Source: Laburnicola sp. R22_1 (lineage: Eukaryota > Ascomycota > Dothideomycetes > Pleosporales > Didymosphaeriaceae). Taken from it: a DNA stretch of 64,000 nt. The notes beneath the pieces are model-generated. The model did not search any database. It was not told where the DNA came from and was given only the letters and a program-made list of their open reading frames with translations. The position numbers were made by a program, and so were the translations under genes. The stretch lies in assembly GCA_014281115.1 (NCBI GenBank), contig JACONQ010000013.1:1292501-1356500 (forward strand). Direction: 5' to 3'. Positions 1-12,251 of this stretch are shown in pieces (positions within the stretch are counted from its first letter, which is position 1; each line of letters starts with the position of its first letter).

Positions 1-3000
1 TCTCCCCCTCCGCGCTGTTTTCTTCTACATGCTTGCTTTGCAGAACTTGCGGTACTAAAAATAACGAATCCCCACAACATGCTTTTGCGCTGTGGTCGGG
101 TCTAAAAATGGTTATTGGAAGACTACATGGGGTTTACGAAAGGCAAACTGTTTAAAAACATGCGTTCTGCTGTGAGCTTGAACAAAATCCCTGCAGCCCA
201 GCACTATGTTTTCAGGAGTTGGTTCTCGGGCCAAAACTTCAAGATTGTAGTATTATGTGTGTATGAGAAATGGATGGTGCCATATACTACCACCGTCTGA
301 GTTTATTCTTCGTAGCACTAAAGGCGATCGGTGCGAGGTTGTTGTTAAATATGAAACCCTCCTTTGTAGACTTTACACTTCACTACAAATATTTGCTTCG
401 CCTGTTCTACTTAATTTATAGGACTTGGAATACGTCTATTTCCCGTAGGAATTCAAAAATCGTTGGAATCCGACCTGATGGTCCTGAAAGCTTTGGGTTG
501 GGCAGAATCTAGAGCCCTTTCTAAAATCTGCAGATCCAAACGTGGAAGAAGAGGAGATGAGACGATCTGTAAAGCGGTGGTATTGGCTTTCCGGACGGAT
601 AGTGGACGACGAGGAAGTGATAATGCTCTTCTCAATTCTAGATGCGCCATTGCTGCGCATGACTTGACATTCAATAACTAGTTTACCACTTCCCATGTAT
701 AAATAGGCTCTATTTCGATCGCTTTGTTATTCTTTACATGTCATTACGCTGTGTTCGAAATTAAAAAAGAAAGAAAGTGTAAACACTATGTGTGAGGAGA
801 TTGTTTGCTGTTGATAAAACGACGCAGAAGAAGTTTATGTGGGGTGAGGTGGTGGGTTTAGATTCTCGGAGGCTACACTTAAAAGCTTTTGGTGTGATGA
901 TGTTGAAAAGCACCATTTTGATTCAAAATGGCAGTACCTAAGGTGCTTCTTACCGTTAGGTGTACATTTTTGATCCTGGTTCTGGGTATATTAACTCTCT
1001 TTCGTGTCTCTTTTCCCTCTACACAACGCCTCAATTGAGTACTTTGGACACTAAAATAGGCCTGGTCTCTCGATGATGTTTTGTTTTTGCGGGTCCTTAA
1101 AAACCTCACTTTCATGAGAACATTTCCGGAAAGAGTCCCGAATTCGCCTCATGTAGTTTTCTTCTTTTAGGCTACAGTGTAAAAGATTGATGCTTGGAGG
1201 TTAGATAGTAAGTGTAGTCATAATCATCACCGTCATCATCACTTTATCCCGCTTTCCCTCCGTCCATAGTCTCCTGTTTTGTGTATAAATAAAACATCTC
1301 CTCCTTTCATCTTGGTCCTCTTACGCTACGCTGAGCCCGCTAATCTCGGTGACTAAAATTCCAGAAAAGGAGCGAAATGGGTCTTGGAGATTTGAAGGCT
1401 CTAAAAAAACATGGATCACCGGACCATGGAATCCTGGGGGCATTCGGTGTGCCCGGGTCTGTTGCATAGCCAAGAAGGCCAATGTATATGAATATGCCTT
1501 CATTTCGAGAATGCTGGTTTATTCCTCGAATATGTTAAGTTGCTTTTTTCGCTTCCGCTCTGTTCTGCACTGCCAGCTATTCCTACCTGCTACGGTAATT
1601 AAAAGGTCATCTGGACTGTTGATGATGAGCTTGGAGTTCTTAACCACATAATTTGTCTTACAAAAGCTTCAAATGCAGGCAAAGGCCTGGCATGGGAGAT
1701 GCGGATCGTATTCTATTAAACCGAGGGCAGTGCCGAGCTACTTTTAACCTACTGGTTTAACCTAGTGGCACAATGGTATACATTTGTTTTGCAAAGTCTA
1801 CAATCCAATCGAAATTTGAATGATTTGGAGCTGGCTTAGGACTCTGGAAGGATGGATTTGAAAAGGGTGCCCCGAGGAGAATACATGAGAGAAATGGGTA
1901 AATTGTTTGAAGCGCTATATAATTGACGTCGTGTAGGTTTAGTAACCCGCCTCAAAGAGTTGGTGCAGGACATACGCGAGAGCATAAAACGCTTTATAGC
2001 GTACCGTATTGTTTTTGTTGTAAAGCAGGGATAGCTTTGGCGATGTTTGTCTTATTAGAATAATCCGACGTATAGAAGAATCCGACGTCCAGTATGAATT
2101 TGTAGACACAGTTCCTTTGACATGATCGATCCAAGTCATAACAGCATGAAAACATGAAAACCCCCATATGGCTCCATTGCTGTGCAGTAGAATAACTTCA
2201 CCTCATTCTCAGCTGTGCCATAGTCGTACTAGCATGTCTTTTCGAACCCCACAGCTCTTACCCGCGTGAACTCGATATCCGCCTCTCTAGTTCGGTGGAA
2301 CTTTTCAACAGCAGTCTCGTCTCCATGCGCTTATAGACTCGTGGTTTTTGCTCTAGAAAATCTCTACGCGCACGTTCTGTGTATATAGTCGATTTGAAGA
2401 ACTTCAACTTCCAGTCCAACATGAAGTTTCATGCCGCCGATTTTTATGCAGCGTGCGTCTAGGCGAGGGGTGCAGGGGAAACACGATAGAGGAGAGCGGT
2501 GACGACCAGACTTTATACATAGGCGTGTTGTCCGTTTCTCAACCAATTGAAAGCAGAACCGTGGTCCGCATATAACCGTACACTGCAGATTTTGAGATAG
2601 ATTTTGCAAGTACAAAGGCCCATGAAGCGTTTGACATGCGGTCTTGTGCTGTGGAATTTTCAGACTCGGACAAGTCCAATCGCCATGACGTCAATTAGTG
2701 GTCATTTAAGACAACCTTCTCCTCTCCACATATATGCTGCCTCACTTCCAATACTGAAGAATGTGACGAGAAATCCCATCCAATCTCTCGACATGGATTG
2801 CCGCCAAAATAATTTTAGTGACGAACAGCAAAGGTGAACTGGTGTGGAGATCTAGGAAGGTGCGAGCAACGAGACTTATTTCCTCAAGGACTGCCGTGGT
2901 TCTTCCAGCCAATTGTGATATTAGGTGAGTTTTGATTTTCACAAGAAATCCGGAAATGTCCTGCACCCAATCTCTCCGCGACTCTCAATATTTTCCGTGC

Positions 3001-3485
3001 AAGGTCGTTCTGGAGAAGACAAAGAACCTCACAACATATCGAGATGCAGGGCCTTTTTTGGTTCCATATTTTAACGTTCTCTAAAACAAAAGAACTGTGA
3101 TCAAGAAGTGGTGGGCATTGAAACCTGCTGGTGCTTTTCACATGTCTTTTTACACCAAATATTTTAGTGGTAAACAATTGCAATGAGCGTGAAGAGCAGC
3201 ACAGGTGGGATGCGAGATATTTATACCCCTGAGATCGCCCGAGTGACATGCTCACATGACCCGGTCCCCAAACACTTTACACTTCCCTTGGACATCCCAA
3301 GCATGAACCCTACGTCTATGATTTTTAGACAATGAACTCCTCACTCCCTCTTTTTAATGAGCTTTTATTTGCAAATCTCACAAGTTGCCATCCCGACAAC
3401 ACAACAAGCAGCCAACATGGTGTGCCTTCTATCACGATTTTAGACATCAGAGCGCGACACACTCCATGTCGTCGTCTGGGGCGCG

Positions 3486-3676
3486 TTTTGAAAAGCCCAC
3501 ACCGAGAGACAAACATGCCAAGGTGCAGTGGTCGTTTTAGAGAAAATATGCCTTAACAAGAGCGCCGAGAGACAAACCTGCGGGATCCTGCGATGCTTTT
3601 GGAGAAACCGAGCTTAGCAACCGGACCGAGAGACACCCCGAGCCATATTGAGTCCTCTATGCACCTTTTAGAATCA
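3486..3676. repeat. degenerate ~62-bp tandem repeat, 3 units
   Basis: The box CCGAGAGACA recurs at about 3502, 3565 and 3626 (spacing 63 and 61). Each copy is followed 31-40 bp later by a T-box (TTTTAGAGA at 3535, TTTTGGAGAAA at 3597, TTTTAGAATC at 3666). The sequence between boxes is poorly conserved, so this is an old or rapidly diverging array. It sits just before the TATA-like site at 3731. Confidence 0.6.
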
Positions 3677-3972
3677 GTGATTTCAAGTGCAGCGTGAAGA
3701 AGAAGCGCCCCAATGCACAGCAGGGTGTTTATATATATGCTGCACCACTCAACGACACACATTCTCCAGACCAGACATCTGGTAGTCTTAGGTAATCTCC
3801 ACACATACCAGTATCTCCATCACTCGACGGTGACTTCTCGCGAGCAAAGTTCCTCCGTGAACCATTGGACCGACCAGCCATGTCGATCAGACCAGGGCCA
3901 TGATTCTAGCCTTCAGCTTTTTGAGAGCGGACAAGCGAGAGACGTACAGCCCAATAACTTCGCTGAACTGTG

Positions 3973-4130
3973 TTTTTATTCCCAAGTCCGAGCAGCGAGC
4001 GCGATACGTCCACCCACATCACCTGTTGTTCGAGAGGATTTTTTTTATTCCCAACCCCGAGCAGCAAGCGCCACACGTCCACCCACATCTGTTGCTCCAG
4101 TGGGTTTTTTATTCCCAAGCGCAGGCCGCA
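3973..4130. repeat. 64-69 bp direct repeat, about 2.4 copies
   Basis: TTTTTATTCCC occurs at 3973, 4042 and 4106. The first two copies also share CCGAGCAGC(G/A)AGCGC and ACGTCCACCCACATC in the same order; the third copy is truncated after the first box. The unit has the same T-tract phase as the neighbouring 62-bp repeats and lies before the TATA-like site at 4236. Confidence 0.75.
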
Positions 4131-5095
4131 AAAAGCCACAGCCAGCAGACAAGGGCCCTTACACGGGAAGTTTTTAGACCTTTATGCTCTTGGACGCAGT
4201 GTAAAGAAGCAAGAGCCAGAAGAGTCAAAAGACGCTTTATATACCCGACAGCCGCCCGCCCTCAGCGCCCGCACGGTTGGTGGATATAACGTTCTCACAG
4301 CCTCTGAGTCCCATCAACTGCAGCACCAAAGAAGCGCGATGCTCACCACCATCAGCGCTCCCAACCCCTCCTCCGTCTTTGTTGTGCGCAACCACATCAC
4401 CTTCGTCCTCACTCCCTCTCTCACATCACAGTTCTAGTATGCCAATTTTTCACAGCTTCCCAAACCCTTCTGTGGGTATTGTTTGGCTGGCAGGACTTCC
4501 GTCCCCATGGCCCGTAGGGCATTGTGTTTTTAGAGCAGGAACAACCATGGCTTCATGGCGCTTCGATTTTAGACTCGCGCAAATGTAAGTGCAAGCCCAA
4601 GTGCAGTGTAGTAGAAAGCAAATCGTACCCGCACCGACGGTCATATATATACATACACCCACCTCATCCCTCATCACACGCGATGTCTCCAAGCGCGACT
4701 TCCACATGCATTTCCCACGTCACACACACACGCACACACAAGGTAACTCACAGTGTCACCCGGACAATTTCATCCGAGCCACCCAAACAGCACGATTCAC
4801 TCGCCTCAAACCAAAATTGGTATTCCTATCCTAGCCTATCATAAGCTATCCCGGGTTATTGTCGAGCCAGAGAACACGCCGCTATGCAATGCAAATGCAA
4901 AAATCCAACCCAAGAACCTCCTACGCCGATCCGATAAAAGGAAAAAAAACATAGGGGGGTATACTACGGAAAATTCATGGCAAGGCTAGTCTTCTCTGAA
5001 ACGCTACTCTCGTAGCCGATGGACCTGGGATCCGGCGGTTCGCTCGTCTTCATCGCATTGCCAACTTGCACGTCGGATTCAATGGTGATTGAAGT

Positions 5096-7126
5096 TCAAG
5101 TTGCTGTGGGACAAATCGGAGCAGGTGGCGGCAGAGGAGGAGTGTTGTGTAATTGTGCGGACGCTATGGCCACGGGTTGGGTTGGCTGTAACGGTTGTGG
5201 TACCAGGCCGTCTTGGGCGTAGGCAATGGGTGCCCAAATGCGCCAGTGAAGAATGATAATGTGCGAAATGCGTTTCGAGAGGTCGTGCAATCTATCTTGA
5301 GGAATGTTACTGGAGAAAGAAAACGTATCGGGGGTGGGCGGAATTGGAATAAACGAGTGTGTGGAAGGCAGCGGCGGCAGTGCAACCAGACTGTTATAAA
5401 GCTCGGTAGGTGATGAGGTGTGGAGCTTGCTTGCGAGGGAGAGGATCTCCGGGAGAATGGATGCTTCCAATGCAGAGGCGCGAGATGTGAAGGTACGGTT
5501 GAAAAGCGAGCGCAGACGTTGATTTGCGTAGTGTAAGATGTTGTAGTGGAAAACAAGAGGTCGACCGGCGATGAGCTGCGCTTGCCTATAGATCTCGAGC
5601 GAGAGAGGTTCCGAGTTACACATCCAAGTTTGCCGACCGTGACCTATACCCTCGCCGACAATGGCGGAGAGCGAGGAGCGTAATTCGTCTTTGGTAGCGT
5701 TCGATACAGGACAATCATATTCGAACTCCTTCAAAAGCTGGTCGAACATACTGGAGCAGATCTCCAAATGCACCAGGTCTTCGATTTCTGATCTCAAGAC
5801 CCGCAACCTATCGTAATCCAAGTAGAAGGTGTCAGGAAGCTCTTTCTGGCCAACCCTGCAGAAAAGGTTGGAGACGACCGCTCGCGCAAAGGTCTCGGAC
5901 CGGAGTCGTGACATGTCCGTGGGGTTTGGTGTGCACTGATGTTGGAACTGTTGGACTGAGGAGCCCCACCATTTTTGGGCTGCGTCGATGTTGACTTTTG
6001 CGCGGTAGTTAACAATGCGCTCCAGATGATAGTGCTTTTCGAAATTGATAGTGTCCTCGATGAGCAAAGATTTGAGGTTGCGGATCTGATGATTCGCCAC
6101 GTCCTGTTTTCATCAACATTTGCACGCAAAGCAGCTAGGCATCAAACTTACCAGCTTCATGGTTTCCAGCATAGCCAACAATCTGTTGATGCTCTCGACG
6201 ATGGTATGAACGTCGTTGTTCGCAGCACCAGCCCGCATCAACTCCACCATCTCATCGACCCAAATGTCCCGCATAGGGGCACAATGCTCTTTCAGTAGAT
6301 GTGACGTCCACTCCACCAGCTTCACCATATCGCACACACCCCGTTCGATCTGTTGCATGAGCATCTGCACGTCCAGAAGCTCGTCTACCCTCTGGTAGTC
6401 CCGATCTGGTACTAAGCTCATCAAAACCTCATGTATTGTCTCGAATATTTTCGGAATTCTTCTTTGCGCATGCTGAACCAACACGGACTGTGTCGCAGAT
6501 CCAGAGGTTCGCAATGGAGGCGTGCCCTGAAACAGACGCATGTACAAGTGCAACTCGGCTTCCAATGCTAGCCAGTACTTCTCCGACTGTCGTTTTTTCT
6601 GCTGCCCTTTCGGTCCCTCGCTGTTCGGCCGGAAGCTCAAGTCACGATCGAAGTTGACGTCATGGCGTAATTTCATGTTGTTGATGATGTTTTGTATGTC
6701 GAGCTCGCTTAATGACTGCTTCGTGATCGGAGGCACTTCTGCGGCATACCTGAATGCATCACCCAACTCTTCGCCGTCCGGTCCTTTGAACATATTCATG
6801 AGAATGTCTGCAAGTTGTTCTGGAATCTCTCTTTCAGCCACAGAAAGACTTCGTGGTCGCGGATTGTTGGTGTTGAACGGGGTTCTGTCCCTGTCATGGC
6901 GACCTCCATCGCGTGCGACCCCTTCCGTAGAGACGATAGCGTTGTCCCACGTTGACGCAGTAGCTGCTATGCACACTTGCGTGCCCTCCGCGTCCGACGT
7001 AGGCAAGGGGTAAAAGGGCTCAGCTGCCCTCAAGGGAGCGCTACTTCCTGCGGGTGTCTGCGCACTCATACTTTCGCGACGACGAAAGTCGTCACAGGTC
7101 TTCTTAAACGTAGGGCGAGTCTTCAT
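5096..7126 (-). CDS. Sok1/Tcp11-family protein
   Basis: Exons 7126-6152 and 6103-5096, with a 48-bp GTAAGT/ACAG intron in phase 0. About 660 aa. The block LRHDVNFDRDLSFRPN, preceded by a TKQSLSELDIQNIINN motif, is the Tcp11/SOK1 signature, and the helical remainder fits that family. In yeast Sok1 genetically suppresses loss of protein kinase A; filamentous-fungal orthologues are linked by annotation to cAMP/PKA signalling. The N-terminus is low-complexity. The first in-frame ATG is at 7126; a second at 7069 (MSAQTPAG) is equally plausible, and an upstream exon cannot be excluded. The C-terminus is a Pro-rich tail. The family is clear; the exact start is not. Confidence 0.85.
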
Positions 7127-7210
7127 TGAGCCTTGGAGCGACCGGTGAAGGATCAATAGCCGAGCTGCAGGGGTGTGAGGGTGTAGAGTTGATATGCTTG
7201 GGGAAGCCAC

Positions 7211-9643
7211 CGGTCAAGTAAAGCGCAAGCGTTGCTCTTCAACTGCGACTGTGTCAGCCGCAAACCATACAAGAGGGCACGCGGTTTGTGAAGACACAAT
7301 CGAGACGTGTTCGTGGATTGTTTGACTGAACGTTCGGGTAGCCGCATGAACGTACCAGGCAGGCCGAGTCAGACAGACAAGCGGCGATACGCGGCAAAGT
7401 GTTGGTTTCGCGCTTGTGGAAAGATATACCTTTCGCATGTGCTCAGGCCGGTGAGGTCTGGGGCGCGCAAGATCAAGGCTTGTACGCTGTCCACATTGTC
7501 GGGGTGGACAAGCGGCGAGATGGTGTCGTGTTGAATGAAAGAAAACAGGACGTTTGCGGAAGGAAATTCTGCTCGAGAGCTTCCAGACGAAAAGGGCTTT
7601 GCCGCGAAAAGCAAAGCGAGAGAAAAACTGAGAGACAGGAATACTAAACGTCGTATTCTAGCTGGTAGGCTTCGCTAGGATGAGACGCTGCAAGGTGCGT
7701 TGCGGAATTCAAGAGCGGGAGCTGGCTCGTTTGTTCCCGTGTTTCGCTCTGTGCAATGTGTGGGTGAAGACGGACGGCGCGGGTTCTCACATCAAGGTAG
7801 CGAGGCAGGGCCCTTGCTTCCTGTTTAAAACGCAGCAGACGATACGGCCGTGCTTTTCGATAACTCATACGCGGAGGCGGATCGCCTCGGGAGATGGCGC
7901 TGCTGGGGCGCTGAGCGCTCGTAGCCGTTGCGCGACGTCGGCATGCTGAGGGCATTTGTGAAGCGTGCGGGCAGGCCTTCCTGGCGGCCACACCGCTACG
8001 CATTTGCCGATCACTGGCATGAGAGCGTCGCAGGAGCTTCGCGGGATCGTGAGAGGCCTCAACGAGACGTCGAGAGTGAATCCCGGGCCCGCTTTGGGTT
8101 AGAGGAGCGCGGCAGCAAAGCGAGATTGGCTGGCTGGTTCCCACGCAGCTGCGGCCGCCTCGTCAGCCTCACTTCTCGACGCCCGGGAACGGCATGCAAA
8201 AACAGGGCGACAGTGTTCCGCAGGGCAAAAGCAACCTGCAGCCTGCAGTGCACGTCGCCGAGGACTGGACTCGGTTGCTGATGCTGCTCACGTCCAGCAG
8301 CAGCATGTCGTATGCGTGGCACGAGCGAGGGAGACTGGTAGCATGTACATCCGCGTCGAACCCGCACATTCACTGTGACTGCTGCATCAGGACAAGTGTG
8401 GCGGTGCGATACCGAGCGATATGCACCCGCGCACGTCGCTCGATCGTACTGCTTCATACGCAGTACAGACAGCCTTGTGGATGACTCGTCCGACGCGTGG
8501 CCGGCTGGGTGAACAAGATGGATTGGCCATGTGGTATCCGAATGCAAGCACGAACAGCTTCACTCGAACGGAGGGGACGCTGCCGATGGAACGTCTGCCG
8601 TCTCATGGCATCCATAGCAGGCACTTGATGTGCAGTCCGTCTGCAGCGTGCTCCATGGTCTTTCGTCGCCTTGAAATGGCTTGCAGATTGCCCGGTCAAT
8701 GCCCGCCCATCCGGATGACTCGCAGACGACTGCCCACAGAAGATCCCACACAGCAGCCGGCAGCTCCTCGGGGCCAGAAGCCGACGTTACAAAACATCGA
8801 GTACAGGGCGACGACTCACAAGGAGCCGGTGAGACGATGCTGTCCGACGTTGTAGCCTGGGGAAGGATGATGCCTGGGACACGCGCGCTTTTGTACGTTC
8901 GTTGTGCAAAGGTGGTGAATCTTTTCCATTCAAAGCTAAAGTAGACGACGGCAGGGAAAGGGAGAACAAGTGGAGTGGAGTGGAACAAACCGCTTGATGA
9001 GTGGTGGAGGGATGCCCCATATTTATCGTTTATGTAGGGCTGAGCATCGCGCCGGCCGTTCTGGGTGGTGCCATGATCTCGGCCAAGCCTCACGAATGGC
9101 CCATAGGAAAAACAAGGCGACAGCTACCATTACCATGATCCTGTGGCCTGCTGTGCCGCGGTAAAGACGAGCTGCATGGGTATGCCCAGAAAACGTGAAT
9201 GATTGACATTGACGGTGAGAACTTTTGAAGTCTGACGTGAGTTGCCCTAGCATGTACCTTGCATGTTGTGCAAAAGGAGCATTTTGCAGAAGTACTCCAA
9301 CGATGCTGAAACGCCCTTCCATGCTCGCGATTGCCAATCCCATGGCGCCGGAGGACATCCAGACGAGTATCCGGGTTGAATTCCCACCCCTCCCAGAATG
9401 CCTCCGATGCTAATCCACAACGGCGCCGATACCATGAAACGCCATACAATGCCAACAGATCCACTTGTTCCCAATAGGCATCCCCCTTCACGCCACCAGA
9501 TCATCCTATCCTCTCGCCTTACTCTTCCAAAGAGAAAACCTTCCAAACTCACCGTCTCTAACATTTCCGTCCAATCCTTCACTACCCCCATTGGCCCTCT
9601 CTCCTACGTACAGCCCTACCGTAACCCCTGTCTTCGATTTTCC
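7211..9643. other. intergenic, no confident gene
   Basis: GC-rich DNA with overlapping, mutually incompatible open frames on both strands. On the minus strand at 9591-9100 several frames carry hydrophobic stretches (for example a run with SAPLWISIGGILGG near 9400), which may be the remains of, or unspliced exons from, a membrane protein. No consistent intron set joins them. Confidence 0.4.
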
Positions 9644-9898
9644 TCACCAACTCCCACCCCTCCACCACCTCGCTCTCCTCACCTCCACCCTCTCCGCCTT
9701 CCTCTGCTCCCTGAACACATCCCTACACCACCCGCACTCCCTCCCCGTAAGCGTATGTCTCGCCCTTCTCTGCCCCATCGGGCACGCCCTCCCAGGCCAC
9801 GGCATCCTCTGTCTCGCGGCGCTGCACATCTCGAGGTACGGATACACGGGCGTAGGCGGGCAGCCACAGGTCGAGTGTGCGAAGATGACGAGGCACAT
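9644..9898 (-). CDS. small Cys-rich protein, MC-start type
   Basis: Single-exon ORF of 84 aa beginning MCLVIFAHSTCGCPP and carrying CxC, later single cysteines, and a CGWC pair near residue 56. The tail is Arg-rich. Short fungal proteins starting Met-Cys with scattered Cys pairs are common in Pezizomycotina and are mostly uncharacterised. There is no signal peptide, so it is probably intracellular. A longer overlapping plus-strand frame (9465-9911) is Leu/Pro/His-rich and looks like its antisense shadow. Function unknown. Confidence 0.45.
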   Translation of the reverse strand: MCLVIFAHSTCGCPPTPVYPYLEMCSAARQRMPWPGRACPMGQRRARHTLTGRECGWCRDVFREQRKAERVEVRRARWWRGGSW

Positions 9899-10813
9899 TG
9901 AGAGGTATTGATCGTCGGTTACGCAGGAAGATGGATGCCGGGTCTATTGATGTGTTGTAAGTCGGCAAGATGCGGCAATGACTTGTTTGGTTCTGCGACT
10001 CGTGATGATGGTAAATAGATTGCGATGGGCTGGGCTGGTATCGTGTGCGTAGTGTTGACAACGGGGTGCCACTCTTGCGATGAGTACGTTCGATGACTGC
10101 CGACGACGTTGCTGGCAGTCAGTGATGGAAAGAGTTAGTTGATCTCGCAATATCCAATGAGTCTCTCAAGCGGACAGACAGGACGTCTTCCTAAGTATGA
10201 AAGACTTCGACGCAAGCAATCCATCTGGCATGTCGGAGGAAAACAAGAGATAAAGAGACGAGGGGAAAACATGCTGCTCATTATCGGAAGCAATCCCCGC
10301 AAATGGGGAGGAAACAATCGTCGCGATTGCCGTGCCACAACAATCACCTCACCGATACCACTTAGCCCTCACACATAGATGCAAACGAATGGCGCATTAT
10401 GAAGCCGTGTATAAAGTATAAGCCCCATTGAGAAGCAATCCAAACAGTCTTTGCAGAACGGAAGGAAAACCACCTCATCTCTATGACAGGAAACCTAGAA
10501 TTACAAGTGTATGTGAAGTAGGGCGAAGGAAGATAACCGAAGGCGATGTGCGACCGCAAAACCGCGACTGCGCCGCACTGCGCTGGCAACGGTCGTTTAC
10601 CGGCCATCTTCACGGCCACGTCTTCGTGACGTATCTCATTGGGATACAAAAAAGCAGTGTCCGCCAGATTGAGCCAGAGGTGCTTCTCTCCATCGCCCAA
10701 CGCGTGAAAGGCTAAAGTTCAAACACGAAAGTGCGCTTTCCAGATTGGCCCGGGGAAGCGGGCGAGCAAGCTAGAAGCCAGGGACAACTTTTGATATGCT
10801 GCCGACAGACGAT
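9899..10813. other. intergenic, nothing recognised
   Basis: Lies between the small Cys-rich ORF and the 3' end of PCT1. No frame has recognisable domains or supported splice sites. Confidence 0.5.
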
Positions 10814-12251
10814 TTATGACTGCAAGTCCATTGCCTCCGCCGATTGTTTGCCAGTGCGACCACGTGGCGGTTCCTTGCTGCTCGACTCCATTTGCTCGTC
10901 TGGACTGTCTTCGTCAGAAGGGCTTGGTGGGCGACTGTCATTGAGGTTGCGGCGACTGCGTGCCATCTACAATGCATTAGCAGGACCCGGTGTAAGCTGG
11001 ACTCATGTACTAACCCAAGCGCGTACGCCACCGATCAGACCAAGGTTGTAGCCAGCAGCGAACTCGGATGAGCCCCTTTCTGCTCCACGGCCAGGAATCT
11101 CGAGATGGCTAAGATGCGATACCGCAGTAGGAGACGTAGCGCTGAGAGCGGCCAAGTCCCTTTCTGAGCGCTCACGGGTGGGTGTCCTAGCCGGACTCGC
11201 AGGTCTACTAGACTGCCAAAATTGCCGGAAATCTTTGGTAAGTTCTTGGCCAGTAGTAGCCCAGTTCGATTTGATGCTGTCACGCAGCTCGACCATGTTG
11301 CGCTTGAAGTCAAGCTCGTTCTTCTTCAACCAGGAGACGTTCAACTCCTTGCGCGAAGCGCCGCGCTTGAGCTGACGGTCGATATACTGGTCATAGTCTC
11401 GGACAATCCTATATGGAATTAGTACATAATAATGCGAGGAATTGAGGGTCGCCTTGCTTCGTGATGATGCCCGTGGTACTCAGGCCTTCGGTTCGCTGCG
11501 TGACCAGGAACATTCCTTTCGCTTTGATCGGGCCATAGATATCGTCACCCTCGTCGGCGCCGTAGGGAAGATCATCGTGAGCGACGTAGTCGATGCCATG
11601 CTGCTCCAAGAATTCCGCGGTGACGACCCAGGGGCAATCCTCGATGACCTCATCCACCCACTTGCAGTGTCGCACACTCTCAGCACGCTCTTTGGCAGAA
11701 AGTACAGTAAGGCCCTTCCTGCGATGCGTCTCCGTGTCTCCGGTGACGCCGACAAGGAGCTGCACGTCCGGGAAGGCCGTCTTGGCTTGCTGCAGCTGGC
11801 GCATGTGGCCAATGTGGAACAGGTCGAACACGCCGTCTGCGTACACCCTGACCGGCCGACCCTGGGGCGGCGGGTTCGTCTTGTAGCCTACGGGGTCCAC
11901 CAAGCCTGCCTTGGGCGGTTCCGCCATCTTCATCGTGCCTGCTTCGCCGTTCTCGCCATGAGACTGGGTGTTGCTCGTCCTGCTCTTCTTGCTGGCGCGG
12001 TCTGACTGTTCGTCGCCATCACCGTTATCGGCTTCGTCATCCGCGCTGTTGCCATTCTTCGCAGAGCGCGTGCGTTTCGAGGGTACATGGGCGTCAGCCT
12101 GTCGCTCCTTCTTCGACGCAACTTCCTGGAGGATGGGGTCCTCGGCGCCCTCGTCGGAGGCGTCGCGTGACGATGGCTGTGCGAGCGGGACGTCCATGGC
12201 CGAGTTCTTAACAGAGGAGACGGTGTTGGTCCTCTTGCGTTTTGGCGGCAT
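10814..12251 (-). CDS. PCT1: choline-phosphate cytidylyltransferase
   Basis: Exons 12251-11458, 11408-11015 and 10966-10814; 446 aa. It makes CDP-choline from phosphocholine and CTP, the regulated step of the Kennedy pathway to phosphatidylcholine. Seen: a Lys/Arg-rich, Asp-rich N-terminus resembling a nuclear localisation region (MPPKRKRTN), then the catalytic fold with [18 protein letters not shown] (HxGH nucleotide-binding motif), RHCKWVDEV and the [15 protein letters not shown] motif split by intron 1, then an amphipathic helix ([13 protein letters not shown]) and a Ser/Pro/Arg tail expected to sense membrane lipids. Intron 1 (11409-11457) has a GC donor (GCAAGG) and TAG acceptor; joining restores the conserved ITKIVRD. 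Intron 2 (10967-11014) is GT-AG. The start is the first ATG, at 12251. Confidence 0.95.

Larger units (their letters stand above)
1..5095. other. gene-poor region with promoter-like repeats
   Basis: I see no convincing gene in these 5 kb. Open frames are short, lack spliceable neighbours and resemble nothing I know. The stretch instead holds many T-tract boxes (TTTTAGA and variants, often inside GATTTTAGAC), TATA-like sites about every 350-630 bp (near 698, 1284, 1916, 2382, 2731, 3216, 3731, 4236, 4643), and two sets of degenerate 60-69 bp direct repeats. A 32-codon ORF begins at 4340, about 100 bp after the TATA-like site at 4236. Another short ORF starts at 4682 after the site at 4643. Neither can be defended as a gene on sequence alone. 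Confidence 0.6.

Noticed and set aside
9100..9591. Minus-strand membrane-protein exons
   Set aside because: Hydrophobic pieces lie in different frames and no consistent splice set joins them.
9465..9911. Plus-strand 148-aa hydrophobic ORF
   Set aside because: Leu/Pro/His-rich antisense of the small Cys-rich ORF, with no conserved pattern.
10362..10700. 112-aa minus-strand ORF
   Set aside because: No recognisable features; consistent with a chance open frame.
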